From contig NZ_NJIG01000015.1 of NCBI RefSeq assembly GCF_002209535.1, positions 1 to 64,000 of the forward strand: 64,000 bases of DNA. The letters run 5' to 3'. How positions within the stretch are numbered: the first letter of the stretch is position 1; each line of letters starts with the position of its first letter. The position numbers and the translations under genes are program-made. This DNA is from Achromobacter marplatensis (lineage in GTDB: Bacteria > Pseudomonadota > Gammaproteobacteria > Burkholderiales > Burkholderiaceae_B). Shown here in pieces: positions 6,500 through 14,635 of the stretch. The notes under the pieces are model-generated. The model was not told the origin of the DNA and did not search any database. It saw only the letters and a program-made list of their open reading frames with translations.

Positions 6500-7387
6500 T
6501 ACCGGATTGGCGACGCGGTACAACGCCCCAAGGTAGCCATCGACCTCGCTGTCGTTGGCGATGGTGCCTTCCACGAACTTTTCATCGGGCGTCAAGGCCA
6601 GGTTCGCGTGATGTTGGCCGAGCAGGTCCACCCGCGCCAGCAGTTTGCCGTCCGGTGCGAACACGGCGAAACCGCCTCCGTGATACAGGCTGACGAAGAG
6701 CCGGCCTTGCCGGTCGATGCGGACGCCGTCCGGCGTATGGCGCGGATTGACACCATCGGCCAGCACGGTATCCAGCGCCAGGAATTCCTGTTTGTGGGAC
6801 AGGGTGCCCCCGGCGCCGACATCAAACCGGAAGAGGCGGTCGGTGCTGCTTTCTGCCACATACAGCGTCTTGCCGTCGGGCGAGACCACCAATCCGTTGG
6901 CGTTGTGGATACCGCCGGCGACTTCATGCGGCAGTTCGCCCGGCGCCAGATAGTAGACCTTGCCCAGCGTGTCGCCCTCGTCGCCCGATGCGGTGAAGTA
7001 GATGCCGCCGCGCCCGTCCGACGCCAGATCGTTGGGCAGGACAAAGGGGCGTTCCGCATCGTCGTGGTCATAGACGGCGAGGGTGTCTCCCGTTTGGCTG
7101 ATGCGCACGATGGTGCCGTTGTCGTAGCCCGCCACCAGCAGGTCTTCCCCGTCCTGGACCAAGCCGTTGGCGCCGCTGCCGGCCTGCCGCCAGACTTGCC
7201 GGGGCTGCTTGTCCTCCAGGCGGTAGACGGCCGACCGGCCGTAGTCCACGTAATAGAGCGTCGAGCCGACGAAGATAGTGCCTTCGGCAAATTGCTGCCC
7301 GGTTGACAGGATTTCAACCGTGCTGACGGGCGCTGCGCCCGCCGTGGATGCCGCTACCAGTAGAGCGATGGCGAAGAGGCGTTTCAT
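6488..7387 (-). CDS. SMP-30/gluconolactonase/LRE-like secreted beta-propeller protein
   Basis: This 299-aa protein starts with a clear signal peptide (MKRLFAIALLVAASTAGAA), so it acts in the periplasm. The rest is a six-bladed propeller with typical blade signatures: GANGLVQDGEDLLVAGYDNG, LPNDLASDGRGGIYFT, NANGLVVSPDGKTLYVAES and DGVRIDRQGRLFVS. The conserved acidic and Asn residues of the metal site are in these segments. Members act as lactonases or as strictosidine-synthase-like hydrolases; the substrate cannot be told. AGGAG precedes the ATG. The 3' end overlaps the nucleosidase gene, and a 22-codon copy survives at 3146-3214. Confidence 0.85.
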   Translation of the reverse strand: MKRLFAIALLVAASTAGAAPVSTVEILSTGQQFAEGTIFVGSTLYYVDYGRSAVYRLEDKQPRQVWRQAGSGANGLVQDGEDLLVAGYDNGTIVRISQTGDTLAVYDHDDAERPFVLPNDLASDGRGGIYFTASGDEGDTLGKVYYLAPGELPHEVAGGIHNANGLVVSPDGKTLYVAESSTDRLFRFDVGAGGTLSHKQEFLALDTVLADGVNPRHTPDGVRIDRQGRLFVSLYHGGGFAVFAPDGKLLARVDLLGQHHANLALTPDEKFVEGTIANDSEVDGYLGALYRVANPVSGG

Positions 7388-7413
7388 GGGAAGCTCCTGG
7401 GGCGGGGTCGCCG

Positions 7414-8730
7414 CTAGCGGGCGATGCGCAGTTCAACGGATAGGCCGCCGCCGTCGCGGGGGCTCAGGATCAGCTTCGCACCCAGGACCTCGGCCAATTG
7501 CTGCGCAATGGCCAGCCCCAGGCCGGTGCCGCCCGTGTCGCGGTTGCGAGAGCTTTCCAGGCGATAGAAAGGCTGCAGCACGGCGTCCAGTTCATGCGCG
7601 GGAATGCCAGGCCCCCGGTCCAGCACGAAGATCGACACGGGACCGCCTTCGGCAGCGTCGACACGGACTTCTGCCGCACCCGCGAACTTCAGGGCGTTGT
7701 CGATCAGATTGCCCAGCACGCGGCGCAAGGCGTGTGGACGGGTCGACAGCGGCCCGGCACTGTTGCCCGACAGGCTGACCGTCTTGCCGGTGTCCTGGTA
7801 GTCATAGACCAGGCTTTCCAGAAACGCGGCCAGCTCCACGCGCACGGGCGTTTCCACCTTGCCGTGGGCACTGCGCGCGTAGTCGATGCCTTCGCGCACC
7901 AGGCGCTCCACTTCGTTCAGGTCTTGCGCCAGCTTGTCGCGGTCGACCGAAGCGTCCATGAATTCCGTGCGCAGCTTCATGCGGGTGATCGGCGTCTGCA
8001 GATCATGCGAGATGGCGCCCAGTATCTGCATGCGTTCGGCCACGTGGGCCGCGATGCGCGTTTGCATGGCGTTGAAGGCGACTGCGGCGTTTGCCACTTC
8101 GGCGGGGCCGTGTTCGCTAAGCAGGGGACTCTTGGCATTCGGATCCAGCGCTTCGGCGGCGCGCGCCAACCGCGTCAGCGGACGCACCGCCAGGCGCACG
8201 GCCAGCCAGGCGCAGCCGATCAGCAGCAGCAGTTGCACCGCCAGCACGACGCCCAGCCATGGCGCGGGGCGCATTGACGACAGATGGATGTCCAGGATCA
8301 CGGGCTGCCCATCGGACAAGACGACGCGCGCCTGGATATGGCGGGGGTCGTCCCCCATGGCCCGTATCGTCGCCGGGCGAGCGTTGCCCAGCGCTGCCTG
8401 GATGGATTGCGCGACGCTGCGGGCGGCATCCAGCTCAAGCGGCTGGTCGGCGTCGCCGTTGCCCAGGCGGTATTCGCGGTTGCCGCTGGACAGGCGGGGT
8501 AGCCAGGCGGGGCGCTCCGCGGCGGGCAGGCGGTCCAGGATGTCCATGGCGATGGCGACGTCGCGTTCCAGGTCGCCCAGCATCATGGTTTTGGTGGTGC
8601 TGTAGCGTTCATAGAACAGCGACGCGAAAGACAGGCCATACGCCAGCAGCAGGCCGACGAGGAAGATCAGGAACAGGCGCGCGACCAGCGTGCCCGGCCA
8701 GGGGAAGCGGCGCGGGGTGGCGGTGGTCAC
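7414..8730 (-). CDS. EnvZ-type sensor histidine kinase
   Basis: This 438-aa inner-membrane kinase has transmembrane helices at about 15-40 and 158-182, a periplasmic sensor of roughly 110 residues between them, a HAMP linker (about 180-232), a HisKA dimerisation domain with phospho-acceptor His242 in the AISHDLQTPITR motif, and a HATPase domain with N-box NLIDNALKFA (Asn345), DRGPGIP and GTGLGLA. The HDLxTP form places it with EnvZ/OmpR-type kinases. Its ATG overlaps the regulator stop (8727-8730), so the two are co-translated. The signal is unknown. Confidence 0.92.
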   Translation of the reverse strand: MTTATPRRFPWPGTLVARLFLIFLVGLLLAYGLSFASLFYERYSTTKTMMLGDLERDVAIAMDILDRLPAAERPAWLPRLSSGNREYRLGNGDADQPLELDAARSVAQSIQAALGNARPATIRAMGDDPRHIQARVVLSDGQPVILDIHLSSMRPAPWLGVVLAVQLLLLIGCAWLAVRLAVRPLTRLARAAEALDPNAKSPLLSEHGPAEVANAAVAFNAMQTRIAAHVAERMQILGAISHDLQTPITRMKLRTEFMDASVDRDKLAQDLNEVERLVREGIDYARSAHGKVETPVRVELAAFLESLVYDYQDTGKTVSLSGNSAGPLSTRPHALRRVLGNLIDNALKFAGAAEVRVDAAEGGPVSIFVLDRGPGIPAHELDAVLQPFYRLESSRNRDTGGTGLGLAIAQQLAEVLGAKLILSPRDGGGLSVELRIAR

Positions 8731-9467
8731 TGATCGGGTTCCGAGACGTCGACAGCGGCCGAGAACACATAGCCTTCGCTGCGCACGGTCTTGATGTACA
8801 TCGGTTCGCGTGCGTCTTCGCGCAGGCGCTGGCGCAGGCGGCTGACCAGCAGGTCGATGGAGCGTCCGAAGAAGTCGGCGTCGCGACCTTGCGTCAGGTT
8901 CAGCAGCTGGTCGCGGTTCAGCACGCGTTGCGGATGGTCCAGGAATACGCGCAGCAGCCGGTATTCGGCGCCGCTGAGCGACACGATGGTGCCGTCAGCA
9001 TCCAGCAAATGGCGCGCGGTGGTGTCCAGCCGCCAGTTGCCGAACGCGATCTCGCGGCCGGGCTCGGTCACCTGGAAGTTGGGCGGCAGCATGCGCGTGC
9101 GGCGCAGGATCGCCTTGATGCGCGCCAGCAGTTCGCGCGCCACGAAGGGTTTGACCAGGTAGTCGTCGGCGCCCATTTCCAGGCCGAGGACACGGTCCAT
9201 GTCGTCGCTGCGCGCCGTCAGCAGCAGGATGGGGATGCGGCGGTGCTTGCCGCTGCGCAACTCGCGGCACAGCACCAGGCCGTCGTCGCCGGGCATCATG
9301 ATGTCCAGCACGATGAGGTCGACGGACAGGCTTTCCAGCAGCGACCGCATCTGCCGGCCGTCCGCCGCCAGCGTGACGGTCAAGCCGTTCTTCTTCAGGA
9401 AATTGCCGGCCAGTTCGCGGATTTCGCGATCGTCGTCGACGATCATGACGTGATCAACGTGATCCAT
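8727..9467 (-). CDS. OmpR-family response regulator
   Basis: This 246-aa cytoplasmic regulator has a receiver domain (1-120) with acidic pocket Asp11-13, phospho-acceptor Asp55 in LIVLDIMMPG and Lys106 in YLVKPF. A winged-helix DNA-binding domain follows (about 145-240; SGAEYRLLRVFL, SIDLLVSRLRQRL, IKTVRSEGYVF). It overlaps the kinase gene by 4 bp. The upstream 42-aa secreted peptide gene (9504-9632) is on the same strand 36 bp away and may be in the same transcript. Confidence 0.94.
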   Translation of the reverse strand: MDHVDHVMIVDDDREIRELAGNFLKKNGLTVTLAADGRQMRSLLESLSVDLIVLDIMMPGDDGLVLCRELRSGKHRRIPILLLTARSDDMDRVLGLEMGADDYLVKPFVARELLARIKAILRRTRMLPPNFQVTEPGREIAFGNWRLDTTARHLLDADGTIVSLSGAEYRLLRVFLDHPQRVLNRDQLLNLTQGRDADFFGRSIDLLVSRLRQRLREDAREPMYIKTVRSEGYVFSAAVDVSEPDQ

Positions 9468-9503
9468 CGGAGGATGCCTTTTCAGGGTGGGAGGGCGTGG
9501 CGC

Positions 9504-9632
9504 TCATGATACCGGGGGCAGGGGATCCCGACGCGGGCGGGAATTGGCGATCAGCTGGCACTGGAATGGCTTGGCGGCTTCGGCGGTAAAGCCGCCGAAA
9601 AGCAGCAACAGGACGGCAAGAAAACGTTTCAT
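9504..9632 (-). CDS. Small exported peptide upstream of the two-component genes
   Basis: A 42-codon frame begins with a good signal sequence (MKRFLAVLLLLFGGFTAEA) and leaves a predicted mature peptide of about 23 residues with one Cys and a basic, proline-rich tail (ANSRPRRDPLPP). GGAG lies 8 nt before the ATG. No family was recognised. It is co-directional with and 36 bp upstream of the response regulator, so it may be the first gene of that operon. It is below the usual gene-finder size limit. Confidence 0.5.
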   Translation of the reverse strand: MKRFLAVLLLLFGGFTAEAAKPFQCQLIANSRPRRDPLPPVS

Positions 9633-9805
9633 CGGAGGGGCTCCACAGACTGCGATGAACGGTTTATAGCGCCGCCCGAGCCGGGATGTGTGTCGTACTG
9701 TATACGCGCGGGCGACGGATACATAAGCAGGAAAAACGACGCTAAACCGGCACAAGCCGGATACGTGTCGCGGGTGCAATGGGGCCTCTTTCCAAAGGAC
9801 ACCCC

Positions 9806-10495
9806 ATGGACCTGATCAACACCCCCATCGCCCTCCTGGCCGGCATGCTGACCATCGCGTCGCCGTGCGTGCTGCCCTTGTTGCCGGTGCTGCTAGGCAC
9901 CTCGCTGGAACGCTCCGACCGGATGCGTCCCTTTTTTGTCGTGTTCGGTTTCGTGCTGGCGTTCGCTGGCCTGGGCATCGCGCTCAGCCTGCTGTCCAAC
10001 CTAAATGCCTCGGTGCATGAAGCCGTGCGGTCCACCTCGGTTGCGTTGCTGGCGTTGTTCGGGCTGGTGCGGATCTGGCCGCAACCCTATGACCGCCTGA
10101 TCGCCCGCTTTGGCGGGCCGTTGCAGCAGCTGGCGTTCAGCGCCGGCGGGGCCGGCAGCGGGAATGCGGGCGGCTTTCTGCTGGGGCTGTCGCTGGGCGC
10201 CGTGTGGACGCCCTGCGCGGGCCCCGTGCTGGCGTCGATCCTGGTGCTGGCCGCCAAGGCGCAGGACCTGACGCAATCCAGCACCTTGCTGCTGGTGTTC
10301 GCCATCGGCGCCGGCATTCCCATGCTGGCCATCGCCTATGGCGGCCAAGCCATCGCCGCCCGGGTACGCGGGCTGTCGCGCTACACGCATCGCTTGCAAC
10401 AGGGCTTCGGCGTGCTGCTGGTCCTGACCGCGGCCGCCATCTATTTCCAGTACGACATCCTGGCCTACGCCTGGATCAGCAACCTTTTCAACTGA
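9806..10495 (+). CDS. CcdA/DsbD-like cytochrome c biogenesis transmembrane protein
   Basis: This 229-aa polytopic inner-membrane protein has about six helices and the two CcdA redox cysteines, Cys21 in ASPCVLPLLPVLLG and Cys137 in VWTPCAGPVLA. It should carry electrons from cytoplasmic thioredoxin to a periplasmic partner. AAAGG precedes the ATG at 9806; an upstream GTG/ATG extension is unsupported. The partner is probably the thioredoxin-like protein encoded 31 bp downstream in the same operon. Together they resemble a split DipZ/DsbD system. Confidence 0.87.
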   Translation: MDLINTPIALLAGMLTIASPCVLPLLPVLLGTSLERSDRMRPFFVVFGFVLAFAGLGIALSLLSNLNASVHEAVRSTSVALLALFGLVRIWPQPYDRLIARFGGPLQQLAFSAGGAGSGNAGGFLLGLSLGAVWTPCAGPVLASILVLAAKAQDLTQSSTLLLVFAIGAGIPMLAIAYGGQAIAARVRGLSRYTHRLQQGFGVLLVLTAAAIYFQYDILAYAWISNLFN

Positions 10496-10526
10496 CCTTT
10501 CTCCCCTGACCCCAAGGAGTCCGACC

Positions 10527-11063
10527 ATGTTTGCTTCCATGAAGAAGATCGCGCTGGGCGCGTTGCTGGCTACGTCGCTGGCGGCGTCGGTGGTGCCGGG
10601 CGCTGCGCGGGCTGCTGGCACGCCTGTTCCCGCGCCTGAATTCACCGGTATCGAAAACTGGCTCAATAGCCCTCCGCTGACGTTGGCGTCGCAACGTGGC
10701 AAGGTCGTGCTGGTGGATTTCTGGACCTACACCTGCATCAATTGCATCCGCACGCTGCCGTACGTCACCAGCTGGCATCAGAAGTACAAGGACCAGGGCC
10801 TGGTCGTGGTGGGCGTGCACACGCCGGAGTTCCCGTTCGAGCGTTCGACGCCCAACGTCCAGAAGGCGCTGGAACGCTTCAAGATCACGTACCCGGTGGC
10901 GCAGGACAACCGTTATGCCACTTGGGAGGCCTATCGCAACCAGTACTGGCCGGCGGTCTATCTGATCGACAAGCAAGGCCAGATCGTCTATCGCCATTTT
11001 GGCGAAGGCAACTATGCCGAGACCGAGGCCGAGATCCAGCGCCTGCTGGCGCAGCCGGGCTAG
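10527..11063 (+). CDS. TlpA/DipZ-type periplasmic thioredoxin-like protein
   Basis: This 178-aa protein has an N-terminal signal sequence (residues 1-29, ending AARAA) and a thioredoxin/AhpC-TSA fold. The active site is Cys70-Ile-Asn-Cys73 in the WTYTCINCIRTLPY motif, characteristic of DipZ C-terminal domains and related redoxins. It lies directly downstream of ccdA-like 9806-10495 with its own AAGGAG site, so the two probably form an exported thiol-reduction path. The natural target (cytochrome c apoprotein, sulfenic acids, peroxides) is not evident. Confidence 0.87.
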   Translation: MFASMKKIALGALLATSLAASVVPGAARAAGTPVPAPEFTGIENWLNSPPLTLASQRGKVVLVDFWTYTCINCIRTLPYVTSWHQKYKDQGLVVVGVHTPEFPFERSTPNVQKALERFKITYPVAQDNRYATWEAYRNQYWPAVYLIDKQGQIVYRHFGEGNYAETEAEIQRLLAQPG

Positions 11064-11065
11064 GC

Positions 11066-11968
11066 CTAGCCCGCCATCTGCGCCGCGCACCAGTCGCGGA
11101 TTTTTTCCAGCGCGGGCGGTGGCGTCTTGCCGTCCAGCGTCACGAACATGAATTCCGAACTCAGCGATAGCGGCGGCGACAGGTGCAGTAGCACCAGTTC
11201 GCCGCGGTCCAGCAGGGTGCGCGCCACCTGCAGCACGCCGAAGAACACGGCGTCCGTGCGGCGCACCACTTCCACCAGGGCGTTCACATCGTTCGATTGA
11301 TATTGGATCGCATCGTAGAAATGCGTGCGGTTGCCGAAGTATTCATTCAAGCGGTGGATCACGTCATTGCTCATCGCGCGGCCGCTGGCCGCCAGCGGGT
11401 ACTTGCGCAGTTCGGCGAAGCTGAGCGCGCGGCGGTGCTCCAGCGGATGCCCCGCACGGCAGACGAAGCCCAACGGGGTGCGCGGGAACAGGTCCAGGTT
11501 CAGGTCGTCGTCCGGCGGGACCTGGCTACGGTGCAGGATCAGCGCGTCGACGGCGCCTTCGCGCAGTTCCTGCAGTTGCATGTCGGCGGTGCCACCGCTG
11601 AGTTGTACCTTGATGGCGGGGTAGCGCTGCATCATGTGCTGCAGCAGATGCACGGACAGCATCGCCGTCGGGGCAGGGCCCAGGCCCAGGCGCAGGGTGC
11701 CGGCTTCGACGTTCGCCAGGATCTTGGCGCTGCGCCGCAGTTCGGCCAGCTCGACCCGCACCCGCCGCGCGCGGGCCAGCGCCAATTCGCCCAGGGCAGT
11801 CAGCGTCTTGTTCTTGCCGCGCTCCAGCAGCGGCCCGCCCAGTTCCTCTTCCAGCGCCTGGATGCTGCGGCTAAGCGCGGGCTGGGTCAGGTGCAGCTTG
11901 TCGGCGGCGCGGCTGAAAGACTGGGTTTCGACGACGGCCAGGAAGTGGTCCAACTGCTGAAGATTCAT
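11066..11968 (-). CDS. LysR-family transcriptional regulator
   Basis: This 300-aa regulator has an N-terminal winged HTH (1-60; FSRAADKLHLTQPALSRSIQ) and a periplasmic-binding-like effector domain (about 90-295). It is divergent from the Bug receptor gene at 12098 over a 129-bp gap, so it probably controls the receptor/hydrolase pair. The effector is unknown; LysR proteins beside Bug receptors usually sense the imported carboxylic acid. Confidence 0.92.
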   Translation of the reverse strand: MNLQQLDHFLAVVETQSFSRAADKLHLTQPALSRSIQALEEELGGPLLERGKNKTLTALGELALARARRVRVELAELRRSAKILANVEAGTLRLGLGPAPTAMLSVHLLQHMMQRYPAIKVQLSGGTADMQLQELREGAVDALILHRSQVPPDDDLNLDLFPRTPLGFVCRAGHPLEHRRALSFAELRKYPLAASGRAMSNDVIHRLNEYFGNRTHFYDAIQYQSNDVNALVEVVRRTDAVFFGVLQVARTLLDRGELVLLHLSPPLSLSSEFMFVTLDGKTPPPALEKIRDWCAAQMAG

Positions 11969-12097
11969 GCGGCCTGCCAGAATTATTCATTTTGATTATG
12001 GAAGGTAAGCTGATTATGCATTGGACGGCAATTAGTGGCGATCCTAAGATCGCTGCTCATCCGTCGCATTCCGACACCCGCCATTCAGTGAGCCGCC

Positions 12098-13132
12098 ATG
12101 GTCCCGACGCTGTCATCCCGTTTTGCTGCCCCGGCCGTTTCGATCGGCCATCTGCGGGGGGCGCTCTGCAGATTCATGGTGGCGGCAGGCCTGAGCGCCG
12201 CCGTGGCCGCCCCGGTATGGGCACAGGCGAGCTTTCCGGCCAAGCCGGTTTCCGTGGTGGTGCCGGTGTCGGCCGGCGGCGCGGCGGACGCCCTGGCGCG
12301 CGCCTGGGCCAGCTATGTGTCCAAGGCGATCGGCGGCACGGTAATCGTTGAGAACAAGCCGGGCGCCAACGGCAGCATTGCCGCCGCCTTCGTCGCCAAG
12401 CAGCCCGCGGACGGTTATTCGCTGTTGTTCGGCAGCACGTCGAACATGTCCTTGAACCCGTTCTCGTACAAGACCCTGGCCTACAACCCGGTGCGTGACT
12501 TTGACCCGGTGACGATGATTGCCGGCACGTCGCAGGTGCTGGTGACGAATCCGGCCAGCGGCATCAAGAGCGTCCAGGACCTGGTCAAGGTGGCCAAGAG
12601 CAAGCCCGGCGTCTTGAATTACGGCTCGGCCGGGATGGGCAATTCGACGCATTTGAACGTGGCCTTCCTGGCGCAGCATTTCGGGCTGGACATGTCGCAT
12701 GTGCCTTACAAGGGGGCGGCGCCCGCCATGATGGACCTGGTGGGCGGGCAGATCGATCTGACGGCGGATGCGCTCTCGGGGGCGATTCCGCAAATCAAGA
12801 CGGGCAAGGCGGTGCCGCTGGTGGTCTTCGGCAGCCAACGCGTGGCCGAGCTGCCCGATGTGCCGACGATCTATGAAGTGGGCGCCACCGATTTTCCCAG
12901 CGACGGCTGGTACGGCCTGATGGCTCCCAAAGGGACGCCGCCCGCCGTGCTTGCGCGGCTGACCGAGGCCACGCAGAAGTTCTGGGCCGACCCCGACGCG
13001 CGGGCGCAGATGGCGCAGATCTACATGCTGCCGCCGGCCGAATTTGGCGGGCAGGCCGTGACGCAAGCCATGCAGCGCGAATCCGCGACCTGGGGGCCGA
13101 TCATCAAGCGGCTGGGCATCCAGAACGATTGA
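12098..13132 (+). CDS. Bug-family (TctC) periplasmic solute-binding receptor
   Basis: This 344-aa protein of the tripartite tricarboxylate transporter receptor family carries a long N-terminal export region ending near VAAPVWAQA, and the family signatures PVSAGGAADALAR, ENKPGANGSIAA, GYSLLFGSTSN, VPYKGAAPAMMDLVGGQID and DGWYGLMAPKGTP. It binds a carboxylate in the periplasm. No TctA/TctB membrane genes lie nearby, which is common for the expanded Bug receptors of Alcaligenaceae. ATG 12098 is taken; ATG 12176 would give a shorter signal peptide. Confidence 0.88.
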   Translation: MVPTLSSRFAAPAVSIGHLRGALCRFMVAAGLSAAVAAPVWAQASFPAKPVSVVVPVSAGGAADALARAWASYVSKAIGGTVIVENKPGANGSIAAAFVAKQPADGYSLLFGSTSNMSLNPFSYKTLAYNPVRDFDPVTMIAGTSQVLVTNPASGIKSVQDLVKVAKSKPGVLNYGSAGMGNSTHLNVAFLAQHFGLDMSHVPYKGAAPAMMDLVGGQIDLTADALSGAIPQIKTGKAVPLVVFGSQRVAELPDVPTIYEVGATDFPSDGWYGLMAPKGTPPAVLARLTEATQKFWADPDARAQMAQIYMLPPAEFGGQAVTQAMQRESATWGPIIKRLGIQND

Positions 13133-13196
13133 TCCCCGTCTCATCCCTTCAGCACCGCTGCATCGCCGGCGGGACGCCACGCATCGAGCCTTGCCC

Positions 13197-14387
13197 ATGA
13201 CCGACTTGTCTTTTCCTTCCGCCGCCGCAGCCATCGCCCGGCCCGCCGTCCATCTGCCCCGCAGCGAAGACTTCCTGCTTTGGCCGCCGTGCCTGCAGGC
13301 TTATGGCTACCGCATCGTCGACCAGTTGTTCGCTACCCGCAGCGTGGCGCGTGGCCCGGCGACGCGTGAGTTGGAGCGCGGCCCCGAAGCGCGCGTGCAG
13401 TACGAGTCCGATGGCGTGCAGCGCGGCCTGCCGGAATTCATGGACCGCAACAACGTGGCCGGGCTATTGGCGATGCGCGCCGGGCGCGTGGTGCTGGAAC
13501 GCTACGGCCTGGGCCTGCAGCCGCACGACCGCTGGTCCACGATGTCCACCATCAAGTCGGTGACGTCGCTGCTGGTGGGCGCGGCCGTGCAGGACGGCGC
13601 TATCCACAGCATCGACGACCCCGTCACGCGGTACCTGCCCGCTATGCAGGGCTGCGCCTACGACCAGGTGACCGTGCGGCACCTGATGACGATGTCATCG
13701 GGCATGGAATGGACCGAGGACTACACGGACAAGCAATCGGATGTGAACCGCTACAGCAAGTCGCTGGCGGACAAGGTGCCGGGCGGCGTGCTGGCATTGC
13801 TGCGCGCGTGCCCGCGGCTGCATGCGCCGGGCGCGGTGTGGCACTACAACACGGGCGACACCTATCTGCTGGGCGCGCTGCTTTCGGCGGCCACCGGCAT
13901 GACGCTGGCCGACTACCTGTCGCAGAAGATCTGGCAGCCCTACGGGATGGAGTTCGACGCCTTCTACACGCTGGAATCCGAAAACGGCCAGGAGATCGGC
14001 GGCAGCCGCGCCGGCATGACCTTGCGGGATCTGGGCCGGGTGGGCCAGTTCGTGCTGGACGACGGCGTGATCGGCGGCAAGCGAGTGCTGCCCGAAGGCT
14101 GGATCGACCAGGCCGGCGCCGTGGCCCATGCGGTGCCCGAAGCCTTCCATTCCGCCAGCCGCCAGGCGCTGGGGCTGACGGCGTATGGCTATAGCTGGTG
14201 GCTGCGCGATGACGGCGCGATGATGGCGATGGGCCATTCCGGCCAGCGCATCTACATTGACCGCCGCCACGCGCTGGTGGTGGTGCAGCTGGCAGCCTAC
14301 CCGGAACCGCGCTACGCCAGCGCGAACGAACCGGATCGCGACGCGGAGCTGAACAGCGTGATCGCGGCAATCCGGGACGGGGCTTGA
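13197..14387 (+). CDS. Beta-lactamase-family serine hydrolase
   Basis: This 396-aa protein is of the class C beta-lactamase/esterase fold. The catalytic SxxK is Ser117-Thr-Ile-Lys120 (TMSTIKSVTS), followed by the YxN tyrosine at about 217 (HYNTGDTYLLGALL) and a C-terminal HSGQRIY segment in the KTG position. No signal peptide is obvious, so a cytoplasmic amide or ester hydrolase is likely. The ATG at 13197 is preferred over the in-frame TTG at 13191. It follows the Bug receptor gene by 64 bp and may degrade the imported compound. Confidence 0.85.
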   Translation: MTDLSFPSAAAAIARPAVHLPRSEDFLLWPPCLQAYGYRIVDQLFATRSVARGPATRELERGPEARVQYESDGVQRGLPEFMDRNNVAGLLAMRAGRVVLERYGLGLQPHDRWSTMSTIKSVTSLLVGAAVQDGAIHSIDDPVTRYLPAMQGCAYDQVTVRHLMTMSSGMEWTEDYTDKQSDVNRYSKSLADKVPGGVLALLRACPRLHAPGAVWHYNTGDTYLLGALLSAATGMTLADYLSQKIWQPYGMEFDAFYTLESENGQEIGGSRAGMTLRDLGRVGQFVLDDGVIGGKRVLPEGWIDQAGAVAHAVPEAFHSASRQALGLTAYGYSWWLRDDGAMMAMGHSGQRIYIDRRHALVVVQLAAYPEPRYASANEPDRDAELNSVIAAIRDGA

Positions 14388-14396
14388 TCAGATGGC

Positions 14397-14561
14397 CTAG
14401 CGGCCGGTATCCGGGTAATTGGGCCCGGCATCGTGGAAGCCGCCGCTGCTGTAGGGATTGACGGCGCCCGGGTGGGGCGGGCCCCCGTTGCCAGAGGCGC
14501 AGCCGCCAAGCAGGAAAGCGGCGGCAAGCAGGGCGATCAGGTGCTTGAACGGGGAATTCAT
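14397..14561 (-). CDS. Small lipoprotein (54 aa)
   Basis: A 54-codon frame begins MNSPFKHLIALLAAAF and has the lipobox LLGGC at residues 18-22, followed by a Gly/Pro-rich tail (GNGGPPHPG... GGFHDAGPNYPDTGR). AGGAGA sits 7 nt before the ATG, a strong ribosome binding site. It should be lipidated and membrane-anchored. The gene lies convergent to the serine hydrolase with a 9-bp gap. Function unknown; such short lipoproteins are often missed by gene finders. Confidence 0.75.
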   Translation of the reverse strand: MNSPFKHLIALLAAAFLLGGCASGNGGPPHPGAVNPYSSGGFHDAGPNYPDTGR

Positions 14562-14635
14562 GACGGTCTCTCCTGCGGCTGCCCCTCAGCAGGCGCGTAG
14601 CGTGCAGCGTATGAAGACGATTATAGGGCGCAGCG

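Larger units (their letters stand above)
4703..6556. repeat. Duplicated 1.85-kb segment, copy B (parental)
   Basis: Direct repeat of 1360-3214. Here the segment runs on without a break into the complete SMP-30 gene, so this is the parental copy. The first 300 bp and the ohr gene are nearly identical between copies, while the ohr/nucleosidase intergenic region differs at many positions. The intervening 3215-4702 holds the hairpin and the toxin-like/immunity pair. Confidence 0.9.
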
